Shown: positions 8,233 through 16,230 of the stretch, piece after piece
How positions within the stretch are numbered: the first letter of the stretch is position 1
How the letters are laid out: each line of letters opens with the position of its first letter
NCBI GenBank assembly: GCA_945875935.1
Contig: CAMCNE010000006.1
Coordinates: 1 to 48,350 of the forward strand
Direction of reading: 5' to 3'
Length of the DNA: 48,350 nucleotides
DNA from: Bordetella parapertussis
GTDB taxonomy: Bacteria > Pseudomonadota > Gammaproteobacteria > Burkholderiales > Burkholderiaceae_C
Translations under genes and position numbers: made by a program
The notes under the pieces: generated by a model
Seen by the model: the letters and a program-made list of their open reading frames with translations, nothing else
Database searches by the model: none
Told to the model about the DNA's origin: nothing

Positions 8233-8714
8233 GGCGCCGGCTCCACGGTCAAGGTCATCACCCGTGCGTCTTCACGCTGCCCCTGGGCCGCCGGGTAGTA
8301 GCCGCGGCGCACGCCCACTTCGCGAAATCCATAGCGCTCGTAGAGCGCCTTGGCCTTCGGGTTGCTCTGCCGCACCTCGAGCCACAGTCGCTGCGCATCA
8401 CAGCCGCGGCACAGCTCCACCAGTGCGTCGAGCATCCAGCGCCCAAGACCGCAGCCCTGCTCGGCGGGCGTCACGGTGATGTTGAGCAGGTGCACCTCGT
8501 CAACACCCTCCATCGCGACGAAGTAGCCAATGATCCGAGCACCCCTCGCGTCATCGACCAGAACGCGCGCCGGGTAGCCAGCGACCAGCGAGTCGGTGAA
8601 GTTGCCCAGCGTCCACGGGAAGGGATAGGCCAGGTTCTCGATGGTGGTCACCGCATCGAGATCGGCCAGCGTCATCACCCGCAATCGATGCGCGGGGCGC
8701 AGCACGGTGTTCAT
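8229..8714 (-). CDS. rimI: Ribosomal protein S18-alanine N-acetyltransferase
   Basis: RimI is a GNAT enzyme that acetylates the N-terminal alanine of ribosomal protein S18. The 161-residue protein has the acetyl-CoA loop as QGCGLGRWML in its centre, preceded by the strand HLLNITVTP, and the LEVRQSNPKAKALYERYGF segment that carries the conserved glutamate and tyrosines. It overlaps tsaB upstream and udg downstream by four bases each, an arrangement common in Proteobacteria. The N-terminal 10 residues before LRVMTLADLDAV are not conserved. Confidence 0.93.
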   Translation of the reverse strand: MNTVLRPAHRLRVMTLADLDAVTTIENLAYPFPWTLGNFTDSLVAGYPARVLVDDARGARIIGYFVAMEGVDEVHLLNITVTPAEQGCGLGRWMLDALVELCRGCDAQRLWLEVRQSNPKAKALYERYGFREVGVRRGYYPAAQGQREDARVMTLTVEPAP

Positions 8715-9472
8715 GGCGTGGCGTCCCGTACCAGCTCACCAGCGGTGGCCGCTGCTGCCAGCTTGATCGCCGCGCGCTCGGCCATGGTCTGCGCCACCTT
8801 GTCGCGCAGATACACCGGCAGCGCCAGTGCCGCATCGACCGCGCCGCCGCGATCCCACAGGGCTGCGGCCAGCGGCAGCATCGCCGTGGCGCGTGGCAGC
8901 GCATCGGGCAGGACATGCGCCTGACCACAGGGCAGCGCCGGGCCGAACGCCGACAGTGCGCTGCCGGCCACCACCAAAGGCGGCCGCTCGCGCCAGCGTT
9001 CGGTCAGATGCTGCGGCGTGCACAGCATGGGCGTGGTGAGCCACTGCCAGCCGCCGTCGCCAAACAGCGCGTGCGCGGCATAGATCTCGCCCATGCGCGC
9101 GTCCATCGCCACCCACACATCGTCTTGTACCGGCGCGCCTCGCATGCGGCGGGCGTCTTCGGCCACGGCGAGCAAGGTGTCGATGGGCAGCACCGGCAGA
9201 TCGGCACCCAAGGCCAGCCCCTGCGCCACCGAGCAGGCGGTGCGCAGTCCGGTGAATGCACCCGGGCCGCGTCCGAAAGCAATCGCATCGAGATCGGGCA
9301 GGGCCACCCCAGCCTGGGCCAGCAGATCGAGGATGGCAGGGATCAGCGTGGCCGAGGCCTGCGCGCCGCCCGGGCCCTCGTGCGACCACACGCGACCGTG
9401 CACCTGAAGGGCGATGCTCAGGTGCTCGGTGGCCGTGTCGAAAGCCAGGCAGGACGTCAGTGGTGAGGGCAC
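8711..9472 (-). CDS. tsaB: tRNA threonylcarbamoyladenosine biosynthesis protein TsaB
   Basis: TsaB is the ASKHA-fold partner of TsaD and TsaE that transfers the threonylcarbamoyl group to A37 of ANN-decoding tRNAs. The 253-residue sequence has the family motifs LAFDTATEHLSIAL at the N-terminus and AFGRGPGAFTGLRTA at about 63-77. The full metal-binding HxxxH motif of TsaD is absent, which separates it from that paralogue. It is the first gene of the operon with rimI, udg and DUF1853. It diverges from dacB with about 60 bases between the starts. The donor-forming enzyme Sua5/TsaC is encoded at 12465-13481. Confidence 0.94.
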   Translation of the reverse strand: MPSPLTSCLAFDTATEHLSIALQVHGRVWSHEGPGGAQASATLIPAILDLLAQAGVALPDLDAIAFGRGPGAFTGLRTACSVAQGLALGADLPVLPIDTLLAVAEDARRMRGAPVQDDVWVAMDARMGEIYAAHALFGDGGWQWLTTPMLCTPQHLTERWRERPPLVVAGSALSAFGPALPCGQAHVLPDALPRATAMLPLAAALWDRGGAVDAALALPVYLRDKVAQTMAERAAIKLAAAATAGELVRDATP

Positions 9473-9533
9473 GCGATGAGTCTATCTGCGCGGCCCGCTG
9501 CCTCGGCGCAAGCCCCTTGCGGGCGTGTTGCCC

Positions 9534-11024
9534 ATGCGATCATCGATCATGGTTTTCAGCCCCTTCCAAGCTGCGTTGCGGCACGTCTGCGCAGGCGTTT
9601 TGATCGGACTGGCAGCGGTGGCTGCGCAGGCTCAGTCGCGCACCAGCCTGCCCGCCGAGGTGGGCGCCGCGCTCGATCGGGCCAAGGTGCCGCGCGATGC
9701 GCTGGCGGTGGTGGTGCAAGACGTGACAGACCGCGGCTCGCCGCGGCTGACGTGGCAGGCGCAGGCTGCGGTCAACCCCGCATCGCTGATGAAGCTCGTG
9801 ACCACCAGCGCCGCACTTGATGTGCTGGGGCCGGCCTACACCTGGACCACGCCGGTGTGGCTGCAAGGCAGCCTGCGTGCGGGCAACAACGGCGTGTTCG
9901 ACGGCAACCTGGTCATCAAGGGCAGCGGCGACCCCAAGCTGGTGTTCGAACGCGTGTGGCTGCTGCTGCGCCGGGTGCAGCAGCTCGGCGTGCGCAACAT
10001 CCATGGCGACATCGTGCTCGACCGCAGCGCGTTCGAGGTGCCCGCACAAAACCCAGGCGACTTCGACGGCGAGGCGCTGCGCCCGTACAACGTGGGTGCC
10101 GATGCGCTGCTGCTGAACTACAAGTCGGTGTCTTTCACCTTCACGCCCGATGCGCAACGCGGCGTGGCGGTGGTGAGCTTCGAGCCGCCGCTCGAAGGCG
10201 TGCAGGTCGAGGCCCGCGTGCCGCTGGCCGCGGGCGCTGGTGCGGCGGTGTGCAACGACTGGCGCGGGGCGCTGGAGGCGGATTTTTCAGATCCACGCAA
10301 GCTGCGCTTCAAGGGCATCTACTCGCCGGCCTGCGGCGAAAAGACCTGGCCGCTGGCGTATCCCGAACCGGCGGCCTACAACGAGCGCGTGCTCGCCGGC
10401 TTGTGGGCCGAGATGGGCGGCCAACTCGCCGGCCGGGTGCGCGACGGTCAGGCGCCCGACGCGCCACCGACCTTTCTGGTGACGTCGCCCACGCTGCTTG
10501 AGGTGACCCGCGACATCAACAAGTTCAGCAACAACGTGATGGCGCAGCAGCTGTTCCTCACGCTCGGGCTCACGCAGCGGGGTCTGGGCACGCCGGACAA
10601 CGCGCGCGAGGTGCTGCGACAGTGGCTGACCACGCGCTTTGGCGAAGCCGCTCGCACCGCGGTGGTCGACAACGGCTCGGGGCTGTCTCGCGACGGTCGC
10701 ATCAGCGCGCAGCTGCTGGCCCGGCTGCTGCAGGAATCGGCCAGCGGTACGCAGATGTCCGAGCTGATGAGTTCGCTGCCGGTCAATGGCGTGGACGGCA
10801 CGATGAAACGATCGAAAGCCCCGCCCGGCCGCGCCCACCTGAAAACGGGTTCGCTGCGCGATGTGTCGGGCGTCGCCGGCTACGTGCTGGGCGCGAGCGG
10901 GCGCCGCTATGTGCTGGTGGCCATCATCAACCACCCCAATGCAGGTGCTGCGAAGGCGGCACTCGATGCGCTGATCGAATGGACCGCCCGCGACACATCC
11001 ACCGAGCAGCAGGCGCTGAAATGA
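9534..11024 (+). CDS. dacB: D-alanyl-D-alanine carboxypeptidase/endopeptidase (PBP4 type)
   Basis: This is a periplasmic peptidase of the S13 family that trims or cleaves peptidoglycan cross-links. The three penicillin-binding motifs are visible: SxxK as S84-L-M-K87, SxN as SNN at about 332, and KTG at 437-439 (KTGSL). The signal peptide ends near AAQAQ at about residue 34. Length of about 496 residues fits DacB. The start is uncertain: GTG 9525, ATG 9534 and ATG 9549 are in frame and none has a convincing ribosome binding site. I use 9534. The SemiSWEET gene follows by 31 bases. Confidence 0.93.
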   Translation: MRSSIMVFSPFQAALRHVCAGVLIGLAAVAAQAQSRTSLPAEVGAALDRAKVPRDALAVVVQDVTDRGSPRLTWQAQAAVNPASLMKLVTTSAALDVLGPAYTWTTPVWLQGSLRAGNNGVFDGNLVIKGSGDPKLVFERVWLLLRRVQQLGVRNIHGDIVLDRSAFEVPAQNPGDFDGEALRPYNVGADALLLNYKSVSFTFTPDAQRGVAVVSFEPPLEGVQVEARVPLAAGAGAAVCNDWRGALEADFSDPRKLRFKGIYSPACGEKTWPLAYPEPAAYNERVLAGLWAEMGGQLAGRVRDGQAPDAPPTFLVTSPTLLEVTRDINKFSNNVMAQQLFLTLGLTQRGLGTPDNAREVLRQWLTTRFGEAARTAVVDNGSGLSRDGRISAQLLARLLQESASGTQMSELMSSLPVNGVDGTMKRSKAPPGRAHLKTGSLRDVSGVAGYVLGASGRRYVLVAIINHPNAGAAKAALDALIEWTARDTSTEQQALK

Positions 11025-11055
11025 CCCGGTGCCGCAGCACCAGAAAGGCACACCG

Positions 11056-11331
11056 ATGACCGGTACCTCGTGGATGGACCTGCTGGGCTACGCCGCTGCC
11101 ACGCTCACCACCGCCTCGTTCATACCGCAAGCGTGGCTGACGTTTCGCACGGGCAATGTGCGCGGCATTTCACTGGCGATGTATTCCACCTTCACCGTGG
11201 GCGTGGCGCTGTGGCTGGGCTACGGCCTGATGCTCGGCGCGTGGCCCATCATCGCAGCCAACGCCATCACGCTGCTGCTGGCGTTGGCCATCCTGACCAT
11301 GAAGCTGCGCGGCGGGCGCAAGGGGCCTTGA
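11056..11331 (+). CDS. SemiSWEET family sugar transporter
   Basis: The 91-residue protein has three hydrophobic helices and the PQ-loop signature of the MtN3/SWEET clan (TTASFIPQAWLTFRTGN, residues about 18-34), followed by RGISLAMYSTF and ALWLGYG. SemiSWEETs are three-helix proteins that dimerise and let sugars cross the membrane; substrate cannot be told from the sequence. The ATG at 11056 has AGAAAGG 7 bases upstream, while an earlier possible start would add nine non-conserved residues. It follows dacB closely and converges on the SGNH lipoprotein gene 24 bases away. Confidence 0.88.
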   Translation: MTGTSWMDLLGYAAATLTTASFIPQAWLTFRTGNVRGISLAMYSTFTVGVALWLGYGLMLGAWPIIAANAITLLLALAILTMKLRGGRKGP

Positions 11332-11355
11332 ACCGACCCGATGCGGCCGGTGTCA

Positions 11356-12432
11356 TCAGAACGGGTTGTTTTCTACCAAAAAGCGTGCTCGGTCGCCCAA
11401 CAAGTAATGGGCCTGTACACCGAAATGGATCTGGTCAGCCCACATGTAGTAGTTGTCGTTGTAGGCAACGCCAGGATCGACCAAGGTGAGGGAGTTGCAC
11501 TCATCATCGGGCTTGGCTGGGTTGTAAGCCGGCTGGTTGGCCGGCAGGCAACCCGCGTCGGTCCGGTTGACGATGCCGTAGTTACTGGCAAAGTTTTCGG
11601 TGTTGTTGGTGAGGTTGAAGAACAGGTTGTAGCCGTCGACCAGACCCAGACTCCTGCCATTGTTCGCGATGTTGTTTCGCAACCCCAGATTGAAGCCCTC
11701 GTAGTTGTTACCCACACCGAAAGTCATGCGGCTGAGCAAGGCGCCTCCGTCGGCTTGGCTCAGTCCATACGGGGTCTTGCCCACGTCGGGAATGACCACG
11801 TACAAGGCCCGCGCTTTTTTGTTCTTGCTGTTGGTGATGACGTTGGTGAACAGCGCTGCCAGGGCCTTGCCCCGGTTGAGGGCGTCTGTCACTGCCTGAT
11901 CCTGGGCGGCTTGTGATGTGTCGCCTTTGAGCTTGTAGGCCTCGTAAAGCTCGATGATGTCGTTTTGCCCCACCATCACCGTGACCAGATCGGTCGGGCC
12001 GAAGCTGTTGCCTTGACTGAGCCAAACATTGACTTGGCCCACCGCGTCAGCCACCTTGGCGCCGGCCGTTGAATAGTTGAAAGCGGTCACCGGCGCGCCA
12101 GTGAAGTTGCAAGCTTCGAACACAAAGTTGTAGTTGGCGGCCAGCCACTGAACCCACAACAGGTTGATGCCGCAATCGAGCGTCGAAAACGCCGGCGTGG
12201 TGTCGGGGGTGAAGCCGTTGATGGTGTATTTCTTACCGTCGCGCGCGGTCGCCGAGGAGCCGCGTGTCAGCAGGCTGGCTTCATCACCGAACACGAGCAA
12301 GCGCTTGGGAGCGAATTCCTGGGTCGTCGTGCTGCCGCCGCACGAGCCCAGCAACACGCTGCCCACCACCGAGACAGCCACCAGGCCGCGGCGCAGCGCG
12401 GCGGCGCTCCATTGATCGATTCTGAAATTCAT
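11356..12432 (-). CDS. SGNH/GDSL-type hydrolase-like lipoprotein with altered GDS motif
   Basis: The 358-residue protein has a lipobox LLGSC (Cys31) and should be an exported lipoprotein. The body follows the SGNH hydrolase order. Block I reads VFGDEAS (residues 47-53) in place of GDS. A glycine block lies in STAGAKVAD at about 121-129. GQND is at 155-158, and the terminal DxxH is DQIH at 333-336. Esterase or lipase activity on an extracytoplasmic substrate is inferred from the fold. If active, Ser53 may be the nucleophile, displaced from its usual position. GC content looks lower than in flanking genes. The ATG at 12432 follows a CGGAG site. Confidence 0.8.
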   Translation of the reverse strand: MNFRIDQWSAAALRRGLVAVSVVGSVLLGSCGGSTTTQEFAPKRLLVFGDEASLLTRGSSATARDGKKYTINGFTPDTTPAFSTLDCGINLLWVQWLAANYNFVFEACNFTGAPVTAFNYSTAGAKVADAVGQVNVWLSQGNSFGPTDLVTVMVGQNDIIELYEAYKLKGDTSQAAQDQAVTDALNRGKALAALFTNVITNSKNKKARALYVVIPDVGKTPYGLSQADGGALLSRMTFGVGNNYEGFNLGLRNNIANNGRSLGLVDGYNLFFNLTNNTENFASNYGIVNRTDAGCLPANQPAYNPAKPDDECNSLTLVDPGVAYNDNYYMWADQIHFGVQAHYLLGDRARFLVENNPF

Positions 12433-12464
12433 GCGGGCTCCGAAGGAAAAATGTGGTCGCTGGG

Positions 12465-13481
12465 TCAGGCGGCGGCGGCACGGGCAAGACGGTCTTTGAC
12501 ACCGTCCCACTCGGGGTCTGCGGGCGGTGTCTCGACCCAGATCAGCCCGACGCCTTGCCCATCGAGACGGCGCAGCACGCTGAACAACTCATGGGCCGCC
12601 GCCACCGCGTCGACAGGCATGGCCTGAAAAATCGCCGCAGCGTGGTCTGAAAAAGGGTGGCGCGAATATACCGCCACCAGGGGCGGCGCCCCGGATGGGG
12701 CCGCGGCACTGGCCGGACCCAGCATCTCAAGGGCCAGGCGCAACTGGTCTTCAGACATCAGCCGAACGCGAGCGCGTGGCGCGTAATGGGACTCGAGCGT
12801 GCCGGGCGCGCGCGGCGCGGCCGCATCGCGATCGCCCACAGGCTCGCCCAGCACCGCTTCGATCGCCTGCCGCGTGATGCGGCCCGGGCGCAGCAACACG
12901 GGCTGGCCTCTGGTGCAGTCGACGATGGTCGATTCAATCCCCACCTCACAAGCTCCGCCATCGAGCACGCGCAAGCCCGGCTCGTCACCGAGTTCGGCCA
13001 GCACATGCGCCGCTTGCGTCGGGCTCAGGCGGCCGAAGCGGTTCGCGCTGGGTGCAGCCACACCACTCACACCGAGCGCAGCCGCAGCGCTCAGCAAAGC
13101 CTGTGCCACTCGATGGTCCGGACAGCGCAAGGCGATGGTCGGCTGCCCACCGGCGCATGCCGTGGCCACGCCCGGCCGGCGTGGCACGATGACCGTCAGC
13201 GGCCCGGGCCAGAACGCACTCGTCAGGCGCTGCGCGAGCCCGGGCCAGTCGGCACAGAACACACGGGCGGCGGCGGCATCGGCCACATGCACGATCAAGG
13301 GGTGATCGGCAGGCCGGCCCTTGGCGCGGTAGATGCCGGCAACCGCGCGATCATCGTCGGCACGCGCGCCCAGTCCATAGACCGTCTCGGTGGGAAACGC
13401 GACCAGCTCGCCAACGGCCAGGGCGACAGCAGCCTCGGCGATCGCCGCCGGGTCGCGCCCATCGAGCACAGCGCCATTCAC
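12465..13481 (-). CDS. L-threonylcarbamoyladenylate synthase (Sua5/TsaC type)
   Basis: This enzyme makes threonylcarbamoyl-AMP from threonine, bicarbonate and ATP, the first step of t6A synthesis. The YrdC-like domain shows FPTETVYGLGARA at about 29-41, KGRPADHPLIVH, WPGPLT, APSANRFGRLSPT and the ESTIVDCT block. After it, LLRPGRIT leads into a second domain of about 120 residues with SHYAPRA, which marks the longer Sua5 form rather than short TsaC. No ATG is in frame at the N-terminus; I chose the GTG at 13481, just after the purK stop. It is probably cotranscribed with purE and purK. Confidence 0.92.
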   Translation of the reverse strand: MNGAVLDGRDPAAIAEAAVALAVGELVAFPTETVYGLGARADDDRAVAGIYRAKGRPADHPLIVHVADAAAARVFCADWPGLAQRLTSAFWPGPLTVIVPRRPGVATACAGGQPTIALRCPDHRVAQALLSAAAALGVSGVAAPSANRFGRLSPTQAAHVLAELGDEPGLRVLDGGACEVGIESTIVDCTRGQPVLLRPGRITRQAIEAVLGEPVGDRDAAAPRAPGTLESHYAPRARVRLMSEDQLRLALEMLGPASAAAPSGAPPLVAVYSRHPFSDHAAAIFQAMPVDAVAAAHELFSVLRRLDGQGVGLIWVETPPADPEWDGVKDRLARAAAA

Positions 13482-13494
13482 GCAAGAAGCCGCA

Positions 13495-14670
13495 TCAAAA
13501 CGCTGGCAAGCCCAGCACCGCCGCCGCCTGCAGCGCGACGTGTCGTGCTTGAGCAGCGCTGGCCGCCGTGACCGTGAGGTGCCCCATCTTGCGGCCGGGC
13601 CGGGGCGCTGTCTTGCCGTACAGATGCAAATGCACGCCGGGTAACGCCAGCAGCTGAGCCCAATCGGGCTCGCGTGCGGTGGCGGGCGCACTGCCAACAG
13701 CGCCGGCAAACCACAGATCGCCCAGCAAATTCAGCATCACCGCGGGCGAATGCAGCCGTGGCGCCGGCATGGGCGCGCCTGTCATCGCACGCACCTGCAA
13801 CTCAAATTGCGACAGGTCACATGCGTCGATGCTGTAGTGACCCGAGTTGTGCGGGCGCGGCGCCATTTCATTGGCCACCAGCCGGCCGTCTTGCAGCACG
13901 AAGAATTCGACGCACAGAACGCCCACGTAGTCGAGCGACTCGGCCACGCGCCGCGCGGCATCGATCGCTTGCTGCTGCAAAGCCGCCGACACATCGGGCG
14001 CAGGCACTTGCGTGATGGCCAGGATGCCATCACGGTGCAAGTTTTGCTGCAGCGGCAAATGAACCAGTTCGCCGGCCGCGCTGCGCGCCACGATCACGCT
14101 GACCTCTTGGGAAAGCGGCAGCTGCTGCTCGAGCACCGCCGAGACGCCGCCCAGCGCGGTCCAGGCCGCAGCCAGTTCAGCGCGTGTGGCCACACGCGCC
14201 TGACCCTTGCCGTCGTAGCCCATGCGCGTGGTCTTCAGGATGCCGGGCAGCAGGTGATCGGGCACTGCATCGAGCTGTGCGGCGCTTTCGATCACGGCGT
14301 GCGGCGCGCACGGCACATCACAGCTCGCGAAGTGACGCTTCTCGGCAGCGCGGTCCTGACACACCGCCACCGCGGCCGCACTGGGCGACACCGGTCGCCC
14401 AGTGGCCAGCGCCTGCAGTGCCGCAGCCGGCACGTTCTCGAACTCGGTGGTGATGGCGGCACTGCACTCGGCGAGCCGTGCCAGACCCTGCTGATCCAGG
14501 TAGCCGGTGTGCACATGGTGGTGTGCGACCAGGCCCGCCGGGCTGGCTGCATCGCCGTCAAGCACGGCGGTGAAGTAGCCCATCTGCTGCGCCGCGTGCA
14601 CAAACATGCGGCCGAGCTGCCCACCGCCCATGACGCCCAAGGTGGCGCCGGGCGCGATGAAACCGGTCAT
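13495..14670 (-). CDS. purK: 5-(carboxyamino)imidazole ribonucleotide synthase
   Basis: PurK carboxylates aminoimidazole ribonucleotide with ATP and bicarbonate, forming N5-CAIR in purine synthesis. The 391-residue ATP-grasp protein begins with GATLGVMGGGQLGRM, the conserved nucleotide-fold N-terminus. It also has KTTRMGYDGKGQ in the ATP-binding loop, FVLQDGRLVANEMAPRPHNS at the metal site and SQFELQVRA. The ATG overlaps the purE stop (ATGA), so the two enzymes that act in sequence are translationally coupled. Length is near the family norm of about 355-390. Confidence 0.96.
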   Translation of the reverse strand: MTGFIAPGATLGVMGGGQLGRMFVHAAQQMGYFTAVLDGDAASPAGLVAHHHVHTGYLDQQGLARLAECSAAITTEFENVPAAALQALATGRPVSPSAAAVAVCQDRAAEKRHFASCDVPCAPHAVIESAAQLDAVPDHLLPGILKTTRMGYDGKGQARVATRAELAAAWTALGGVSAVLEQQLPLSQEVSVIVARSAAGELVHLPLQQNLHRDGILAITQVPAPDVSAALQQQAIDAARRVAESLDYVGVLCVEFFVLQDGRLVANEMAPRPHNSGHYSIDACDLSQFELQVRAMTGAPMPAPRLHSPAVMLNLLGDLWFAGAVGSAPATAREPDWAQLLALPGVHLHLYGKTAPRPGRKMGHLTVTAASAAQARHVALQAAAVLGLPAF

Positions 14671-15161
14671 GTGAGCTGCGAGGTCATCGCGCGGGCCGCC
14701 TCGGTCTGTCGCGCGCGGTAAGCCTCGAGCCGCAAGCGCAGCGGCTCATCAAACACCGCCAGCATCGCTACCGCAAATAGCGCCGCGTTGGCCGCACCTG
14801 CGGTGCCGATGGCGAAGGTCGCCACCGGGATGCCCTTGGGCATTTGCACGATGGAGTGCAGCGAATCGACCCCCTGGAGATGGCGGCTGGCCACCGGCAC
14901 ACCGAGCACCGGAACCGTGGTCTTGGCTGCAAGCATGCCGGGCAGGTGGGCCGCGCCACCGGCACCGGCGATGATGGCCTTGAGGCCCCGCGCACCGGCC
15001 GACTCGGCATACGCAAACATCTCGTCTGGCATGCGGTGGGCCGAGACCACGCGGGCCTCGAAGGCGATGTCAAACTCGGCGAGAATTTCGGTGGCTGTCT
15101 TGAGGGTTTCCCAGTCGCTGCTGGAACCCATCACCACACCCACCACGACAGGCGCGTTCAT
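14667..15161 (-). CDS. purE: 5-(carboxyamino)imidazole ribonucleotide mutase
   Basis: PurE converts N5-CAIR, the product of PurK, to CAIR. The 164-residue protein has GVVMGSSSDWETL near residue 8, the active-site SAHRMPDEM at about 45-53, and GAGGAAHLPGMLAAKT, all diagnostic of class I PurE. The ATG at 15161 starts the conserved region; earlier in-frame sequence is not conserved. The start lies 97 bases from the divergent thioredoxin-like gene, so a promoter for purE-purK-Sua5 should lie in 15162-15258, where CAGAATTGTAG-like AT-rich sequence occurs but no clear consensus. Confidence 0.96.
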   Translation of the reverse strand: MNAPVVVGVVMGSSSDWETLKTATEILAEFDIAFEARVVSAHRMPDEMFAYAESAGARGLKAIIAGAGGAAHLPGMLAAKTTVPVLGVPVASRHLQGVDSLHSIVQMPKGIPVATFAIGTAGAANAALFAVAMLAVFDEPLRLRLEAYRARQTEAARAMTSQLT

Positions 15162-15258
15162 GGCCTCGCTCCGTCTTCTGTAAAGCCCAGAATTGTAGGC
15201 GTCGCCATCATCGCTGGCGGCGCGCGCGCCGTCCCACTCACGCACCCGACACCCCACC

Positions 15259-16203
15259 ATGATCGACATTTCCATCAATAACCTGCAGTCTGATCTGATC
15301 CAGGCCTCGCTCGAGCGACCGGTGCTGCTCGACATCTGGGCGCCGTGGTGCGCCCCGTGCAAATCGCTGGGCCCGGTGCTTGAAAAGCTCGAGGTGGCCT
15401 ATGCAGGACGCTTCACGCTGGCCAAGCTCGACTCGGACGCCGAGCCCGACATTGCCGGACAGCTGTCGCAGATGTTTGGCGTGCGCAGCATCCCGTTTTG
15501 CGTGATGTTCAAGGACGGTCAGCCGGTCGACGGCTTTGTCGGCGCGCTGCCCGAAGCCGAGATCCGCCAGTTCCTCGACAAGCACGTGCCTTCGCCCGAA
15601 GAGATGGCTGCCGAAGAAGACGTGGAAGCCGCAGAGGCGCTGCTGGCTGACGGCCACACCGAAGACGCGATTGCCTTGCTGATGGATGCGGTGGCCACCA
15701 ACCCTGGAAACGACACCGCGCGCTTCGACTGCCTTCGTGCGATGTTGCTGGCCGGTCGTATCGACGAAGCGCGCGTGGTCTTCAACCCGGTGGCCGCCGC
15801 GGTGCTGCCCGATGCGCGGCTGGTGGCCTGTGGCCACTGGCTGGCGGCCTGCGAGTCGGCCGTGAGCTCGCGCTCGCCCGATGTGCTCACGGCTGCCATC
15901 GGTGCCAATCGGCGCGATTTCGAGGCGCGCTTTGAGTTGGCTCAGATTCACTTCGCCGCACAGCGCTTCACCGAAGCGATGGACGAACTGCTCGAGATCG
16001 TGATGCGCGACAAGGCCTGGAATGGCGAGCTCGCGCGCAAGACCTATGTCGCCATCCTCGAGGTGATGAGCAAGCCGCCGGCCACCAAGGCCGAGCCCGC
16101 CGCACCCAAGGGCACGCTCGAGATCGCCGGCAAGGTCAACACCACACCGGCAGACCCCGTGGTCGACCAGTACCGCCGCAAGTTGAGCATGGCGCTGTTC
16201 TGA
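15259..16203 (+). CDS. Thioredoxin-fold co-chaperone with TPR domain (YbbN/CnoX family)
   Basis: The 314-residue protein has an N-terminal thioredoxin domain (about 1-112) with the active site WAPWCAPC, C31 and C34. A C-terminal tetratricopeptide region runs from about 120 to 270, recognisable from EAEALLADGHTEDAIALL and the ARFELAQIHFAAQRFTEAMDELL repeat. The family is known as YbbN or CnoX, a holdase that partners GroEL and protects proteins from oxidation. The E. coli protein lacks the first active-site cysteine, whereas this one keeps the full CxxC, so it may also be an active reductase. The gene stands alone on the plus strand between two purine gene groups. Confidence 0.9.
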   Translation: MIDISINNLQSDLIQASLERPVLLDIWAPWCAPCKSLGPVLEKLEVAYAGRFTLAKLDSDAEPDIAGQLSQMFGVRSIPFCVMFKDGQPVDGFVGALPEAEIRQFLDKHVPSPEEMAAEEDVEAAEALLADGHTEDAIALLMDAVATNPGNDTARFDCLRAMLLAGRIDEARVVFNPVAAAVLPDARLVACGHWLAACESAVSSRSPDVLTAAIGANRRDFEARFELAQIHFAAQRFTEAMDELLEIVMRDKAWNGELARKTYVAILEVMSKPPATKAEPAAPKGTLEIAGKVNTTPADPVVDQYRRKLSMALF

Positions 16204-16230
16204 CCTGACGCGCCCGCCGGCGCTGCGCCA

